64,000 bases of DNA from Pelosinus baikalensis (lineage in GTDB: Bacteria; Bacillota; Negativicutes; DSM-13327): positions 47,470 to 111,469 of the forward strand of contig NZ_JAJHJB010000014.1 in the NCBI RefSeq assembly GCF_020819555.1, given 5' to 3'. The position numbers and the translations under genes were made by a program. Each line of letters starts with the position of its first letter. Position 1 is the first letter of the stretch. Below, piece after piece: positions 60,591 to 64,000 of the stretch. The notes below the pieces were generated by a model, which was given only the letters and a program-made list of their open reading frames with translations, made no database searches and was not told where the DNA came from.

Positions 60591-61751
60591 TTAGATGGCT
60601 GATCTGAGGATACCTTCAATTTCCTCCTGAGGACCTTGGCGAGGATTGGTTACGCAGCAAATGTCTTTGAGAGCGTTTGCAGCAAGAGTTGGAATATCTT
60701 TTTCATTAAATCCCCTTACTTCAGAAAGGGTCTTAGGGATCTTAAGATCCTGAGTTAGTTCTTTAATTGCTGTTACTGCCAGCAAAGCCGCAGATTCGTC
60801 AGCTAGATCTTTAGTATCCTTACCTAAAGCACGGGCAATGGCAGCATAGTGATGAGGGACAGCATGTCGATTATAGTCGACAACATAAGGCAGCATGATA
60901 GAGTTGGCTAAACCATGGGGCAAGTTATACATTCCGCCTAGTTGGTGTGCTAGAGCATGTACATAACCTAAGCTGGCATTATTAAAGGCAATTCCAGCCA
61001 AATATTCGGCATAAACCATCATTTCTCTTGCATGTATATCACTGCCATTTAAAAAGGAAGCTTTAAGGAAACCCGCAATCAATTCAATGGCTTTTAGAGC
61101 TTTACAATCTGTGACAGGGGTGGCATTTGTAGATACATAGGCTTCAATCGCATGAGTCAATGCATCCATTCCTGTAGCGGCAGTAAGACCGGGTGGCATT
61201 CCTAACATCAGTTCTGCATCATTTACGGCGATAATCGGCGTTACATGCCAATCCGTAATGGTCATTTTAATGTGATTTTTTTCATCTGTAATTACACAAA
61301 AACGAGTCAATTCGCTGCCAGTACCGGCAGTCGTATTGATGGCAATTAAAGGAGCGGAGGTCTTCTTGGATTTATTAAGTCCTACATAGTTTTTAATCTC
61401 CCCTCCATTGGTTGCGAGTAAGGCAATGGCTTTAGCGCAGTCATGAGGTGAACCTCCGCCAAAGGAAATCAGAAAATCACAACCATTATCCTGAAATAAT
61501 TTTAAGCCATAATCCACTTGCGGGATTGTTGGATTAGGGGAAACATCATCATGGATGATGTAAAATACACCCGCACTTTTTAAGACATCTGTTAATTTAT
61601 CAATTAATTTCATTTCTACTAGTATTTTATCGCTTACAATAAGAGCCTTGCGAAATGCCATAGGCTTTATATAGTTTACGATTTGATCCAAGCAGCCAAC
61701 GCCTAAAATGCTTATAGGTGTCATAAAATATTCAATGACTTTTTTGTTCAT
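60591..61751 (-). CDS. Iron-containing alcohol dehydrogenase
   Basis: ATG 61751 follows AAGGAGG, and the frame open to 61799 adds 16 non-homologous residues. The 386-residue enzyme has the NAD-binding ISFGGGSPHDCAKAIA, TAGTGSELTRFC, and the iron ligands in ATGMDALTHAIEAYVS and GYVHALAHQLGGMYNLPHG. Group III enzymes of this type oxidise or reduce short alcohols such as ethanol, 1,3-propanediol, butanol or lactaldehyde. The gene is separated from eutN by a repeat, so it may have its own promoter. Confidence 0.93.
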   Translation of the reverse strand: MNKKVIEYFMTPISILGVGCLDQIVNYIKPMAFRKALIVSDKILVEMKLIDKLTDVLKSAGVFYIIHDDVSPNPTIPQVDYGLKLFQDNGCDFLISFGGGSPHDCAKAIALLATNGGEIKNYVGLNKSKKTSAPLIAINTTAGTGSELTRFCVITDEKNHIKMTITDWHVTPIIAVNDAELMLGMPPGLTAATGMDALTHAIEAYVSTNATPVTDCKALKAIELIAGFLKASFLNGSDIHAREMMVYAEYLAGIAFNNASLGYVHALAHQLGGMYNLPHGLANSIMLPYVVDYNRHAVPHHYAAIARALGKDTKDLADESAALLAVTAIKELTQDLKIPKTLSEVRGFNEKDIPTLAANALKDICCVTNPRQGPQEEIEGILRSAI

Positions 61752-62052
61752 GTTTTTTGTTAACCTCCTTATATCAGCGTAGTTAAATAACCATAACATT
61801 GCTATTTTATTTCAGCAAGGGTTATTATGGTCAGTTTTGGTGATTGAGCAATAAATCAATACAAGATAACAAGGGAGAACCTATATGTGATTTTACTTTG
61901 CTAGTTGTAAGAGTAAATCAGATTATGAAATTTTATTAACATATTACGAAAAAAAATTGCTAAATGTCTAAATGTAAGAAGGAAAGGAACTTTACGTTAC
62001 GGAATGATTAAAATTATGGAAAGTGCAGCAAGGTACGAGGGAGGCAAAAAGT

Positions 62053-62811
62053 TTGTTTGGAAATGTGATTGGCGATTTTATCACTGGGTTTCAATTTTTG
62101 ACACGAATTCCAATCAAAGCACAAACCCAATGGTCGCCAGATAGCTTCAGTCAGAGTGTTAAATATTTTCCTCTTATTGGTGGGATTATTGGTTTACTAT
62201 TAGCTGGGATTGTGTATGGAGCGCAAGGATTTTGGGGAGTAAATTTACCGGTACACCTTCTGGCAATTGGATTGATTTTGGTTGAAATCATATTGACTGG
62301 GGGCTTACACTGTGATGGGTTAATGGATACCATTGATGGTGTTTTTTCAGGAAAACCTCGTGAAAGAATGTTAGAGATTATGAAAGACAGCAGAGTCGGT
62401 GCCTTTGGTGCCATGTCGTTTTGTCTGTTAATCTTTGTAAAATATTCTTTGCTTATGGATATGGACCCTAGGTTGTTACCTTTAGCTATCTTAATTATGC
62501 CGATTGTAGGGCGGACGGCCGTTGTCATTCCGATTACTTTCTATCCTTATGCCAGGGCGGAAGGGCTAGGAAAGGCATTTTATCAATCTTCTCATAAGTA
62601 TACCCTCTATGTAGCAGGAGTATTAGCAGCGTTACTACTAATTCCTTTGGGTAAAGTTGTAATAGTTAGTGGAGTAATCGGTATTGGTTTTGCGTTTCTT
62701 CTTTCTGAGTATGTCAGTAAACGTCTTGGTGGTTTAACAGGAGATGTATATGGAGCTACGATTGAACTGACGGAAATTGTTACCTTGTTGGTATTCATTA
62801 TCTATTCATAG
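62053..62811 (+). CDS. cobS: Adenosylcobinamide-GDP ribazoletransferase (cobalamin synthase)
   Basis: The start is TTG 62053, eight bases after GAGGGAGG. GTG 62023 has no ribosome site. The 252-residue membrane protein has FQFLTRIPI, the catalytic GGLHCDGLMDTIDGVF, and MKDSRVGAFGAMS, the CobS signature. It joins adenosylcobinamide-GDP and alpha-ribazole phosphate in the last steps of cobalamin assembly at the membrane. It is followed 18 bases later by the CobC-like phosphatase, the usual partner. Confidence 0.94.
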   Translation: MFGNVIGDFITGFQFLTRIPIKAQTQWSPDSFSQSVKYFPLIGGIIGLLLAGIVYGAQGFWGVNLPVHLLAIGLILVEIILTGGLHCDGLMDTIDGVFSGKPRERMLEIMKDSRVGAFGAMSFCLLIFVKYSLLMDMDPRLLPLAILIMPIVGRTAVVIPITFYPYARAEGLGKAFYQSSHKYTLYVAGVLAALLLIPLGKVVIVSGVIGIGFAFLLSEYVSKRLGGLTGDVYGATIELTEIVTLLVFIIYS

Positions 62812-62829
62812 CAGAAAGAAGGTGATTCT

Positions 62830-63441
62830 TTGACTAGGGTAATTTTTGTGCGCCACGGTCAGACTTCTTGGAATCAAGAGGGGAAATATCAAGGACATAG
62901 CGATATTTCATTAAATGAAAGAGGAATAAGACAAGGAAATTTAGTAGCAAAACGCTTAGCGAATGAAAAAATAAGCGCAATCTATAGCAGCGATTTACTG
63001 CGAGCACAGCAGACTGCTGAGGCTATTGCCGAGTATCATGGATTGCCCGTTATAACTAAGCCGGAATTTCGCGAAATTAATTTTGGCATTTGGGAAGGAC
63101 TTACGTATCAAGAGATTATGGCAGATTGGTCAGAGATCTTAACTGTGATGTATTCTAAGCCAAGTGAAATCGGTCCGCCTCAAGGGGAAAGCTTTCAGGT
63201 TGTTAAACAGCGTGTAACTCGCTCACTGCAAGAGTGTATTGCAAAGCATCAAGAGCAGAACATTGTGCTTGTTTCCCATGGCGGAACGATGAGAGTGCTG
63301 CTTTGTGCTGCATTGGGAATCGGTTTAGATAAAATGTGGTCAATGCGCCAGGATAGTTCGGCAATCAATATAATTGAGTATATTGATAATCGGGCAGTAG
63401 TATCGTTAGTGAATGACACTTGGCACGTCAAAGATATTTGA
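62830..63441 (+). CDS. cobC: Alpha-ribazole phosphatase / histidine phosphatase family (CobC-like)
   Basis: The 203-residue protein starts at TTG behind AAGAAGGTGAT. It has the phosphoglycerate-mutase-type active site FVRHGQTSWN with the nucleophile His, SDLLRAQQTAEAIA with the second Arg, a Glu in FREINFGIWEG, and the late His in LVSHGGTMRVL. CobC removes the phosphate from alpha-ribazole phosphate or from adenosylcobalamin phosphate. The position behind cobS supports this, against a general phosphoglycerate mutase. Confidence 0.88.
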   Translation: MTRVIFVRHGQTSWNQEGKYQGHSDISLNERGIRQGNLVAKRLANEKISAIYSSDLLRAQQTAEAIAEYHGLPVITKPEFREINFGIWEGLTYQEIMADWSEILTVMYSKPSEIGPPQGESFQVVKQRVTRSLQECIAKHQEQNIVLVSHGGTMRVLLCAALGIGLDKMWSMRQDSSAINIIEYIDNRAVVSLVNDTWHVKDI

Positions 63442-63561
63442 TTTAGGTTAAATGGGATTTTTTTAACTAACTACTTGATTATATTGCTCATCTACAAATA
63501 GTAGATAGGAGAATGAGATAAACTGTAGTACTATTGTGATAACAGAATAAATTGCCACCAA

Positions 63562-63735
63562 ACAGGTGCCTCTTTAACTAGAGGAGAATAGGGAAGTTCG
63601 GAAGGGAAGTATATTCCTTAAACGACGCGGTCGCGCCACTGTAATCGGGGAGAAAGTCCTGCAAATGCCACTGGGAAACCAGGAAGGCGCAGGAGTTTTA
63701 AAGATCCGTAAGTCAGGAGACCTGCCTGTTATGGC
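63562..63735 (+). promoter_or_regulatory. Cobalamin riboswitch
   Basis: The 5' end has AACAGGTGCC, then GGGAA, CGCGGTCGCGCCACTGTAAT, GCCACTGGGAAACC, GGAAGGCGC and the B12 box near AAGTCAGGAGACCTGCCT (63709-63726). It is a full-length B12-type aptamer. It is on the plus strand after cobC, and its controlled gene lies beyond the window. Confidence 0.92.
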
Positions 63736-63785
63736 TGTCATCTACCCTCGCGTAAGGGGTAATGCCAGAAGGATGGGATTTTTAT

Positions 63786-63821
63786 ATAAAATACCTAGCC
63801 TTTTGGGCTAGGTATTTTTGT
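63786..63821 (+). terminator. Terminator behind the cobalamin riboswitch
   Basis: AAAATACCTAGCC pairs with GGCTAGGTATTTT around a four-base loop, followed by Ts. It is 50 bases after the aptamer and is the likely off-state terminator. Confidence 0.85.
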
Positions 63822-63868
63822 GTTTTAATATCAGCAATCATGAGGAAATGTTGAACATAAAGAGTAGA

Positions 63869-63962
63869 AGTTTTAGGTGCGAAAAAGATGAGATTTTCGA
63901 ACCACAAAGGCACAATGCCGCTGATGCCCTTTGTGTCCTTTGCGCCTTTGTGGTTCCTTTTT
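63869..63962 (+). repeat. Short copy of the AACCACAAAG palindromic repeat
   Basis: It has GTTTTAGGTGCGAAAAAGA-like head, GAACCACAAAGGCACAATG, GCCGCTGATG, CCCTTTGTGTCCTTTGCGCC and TTTGTGGTTCC. It lacks the long central spacer. It lies between the riboswitch and the window end. Confidence 0.8.
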
Positions 63963-64000
63963 AGCCCCCTAGAAGATTTGAACAATATGCCTTAACTCTG

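Noticed and set aside
59979..61751. A microcompartment operon made of eutN and the iron alcohol dehydrogenase
   Set aside because: No BMC-H shell gene, aldehyde dehydrogenase or encapsulation peptide is visible, and a repeat separates the two genes.
14817..63962. CRISPR array from the repeated GAACCACAAAG units
   Set aside because: Units are dispersed by kilobases, palindromic and in both orientations, with no regular spacers and no cas genes.

Overview
The window looks like chromosome from a Negativicutes (Sporomusaceae/Pelosinus-type) bacterium. The genes are AT-rich with Firmicutes-style ribosome sites (AGGAGG, many TTG/GTG starts). One is a TonB-dependent outer-membrane receptor, which implies a diderm cell. 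Fermentative genes dominate: an ETF-linked lactate dehydrogenase, PTS systems, an iron-dependent alcohol dehydrogenase and cobalamin synthesis. The species assignment is inference. I saw no rRNA, tRNA, CRISPR array, transposase or phage genes.

Layout. 1-4.5 kb: an envelope cluster (UbiA-type prenyltransferase fragment, small EamA/SMR protein, divergent PAP2 protein, GT-C-like membrane protein, DUF4127 protein). 4.9-9 kb: a papain-like protease, an FRG-domain protein, and a chemoreceptor behind a c-di-GMP-I riboswitch. 9.1-12.9 kb: a GC-richer iron-uptake island (AraC regulator, Fur-like palindrome, TonB receptor, DUF3649-like protein). 13-19 kb: siroheme nitrite/sulfite reductase, LrgAB, a DedA-like protein and a FliK-like protein. 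19.4-24.2 kb: etfB-etfA-lctD lactate oxidation, then a nucleoid-associated protein. 24.6-28.6 kb: mannose-type IIA and IIB, HPr, Enzyme I and 6-phosphofructokinase behind a sigma-54 promoter. 29.2-55 kb: three LevR-like sigma-54 activators, two of them heading Gat-type PTS operons. The first such operon looks like a pentitol pathway (two polyol dehydrogenases, DeoC, Rpe, RpiB, transketolase, PFK). The second carries a HAD phosphatase, an AraM-like dehydrogenase, an AraD-like epimerase and a 2-hydroxyacid dehydrogenase. 55-61.8 kb, mostly minus strand: small protein, UlaG-like hydrolase, YjeM-like permease pseudogene, DJ-1 protein, atypical CorA, orphan EutN protein, Fe-alcohol dehydrogenase. 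62-64 kb: cobS, cobC and a cobalamin riboswitch whose target lies beyond the window.

Three genes carry single lesions: frameshifts in the transketolase N-subunit and in the second PFK, and an in-frame TGA in the permease. The intergenic DNA is rich in dispersed palindromic repeats. The most striking is a pair of about 160-nt elements (29007-29172 and 51517-51676). They share a conserved core, but their terminal arms differ in sequence and each remains self-complementary, which is the mark of a conserved fold.
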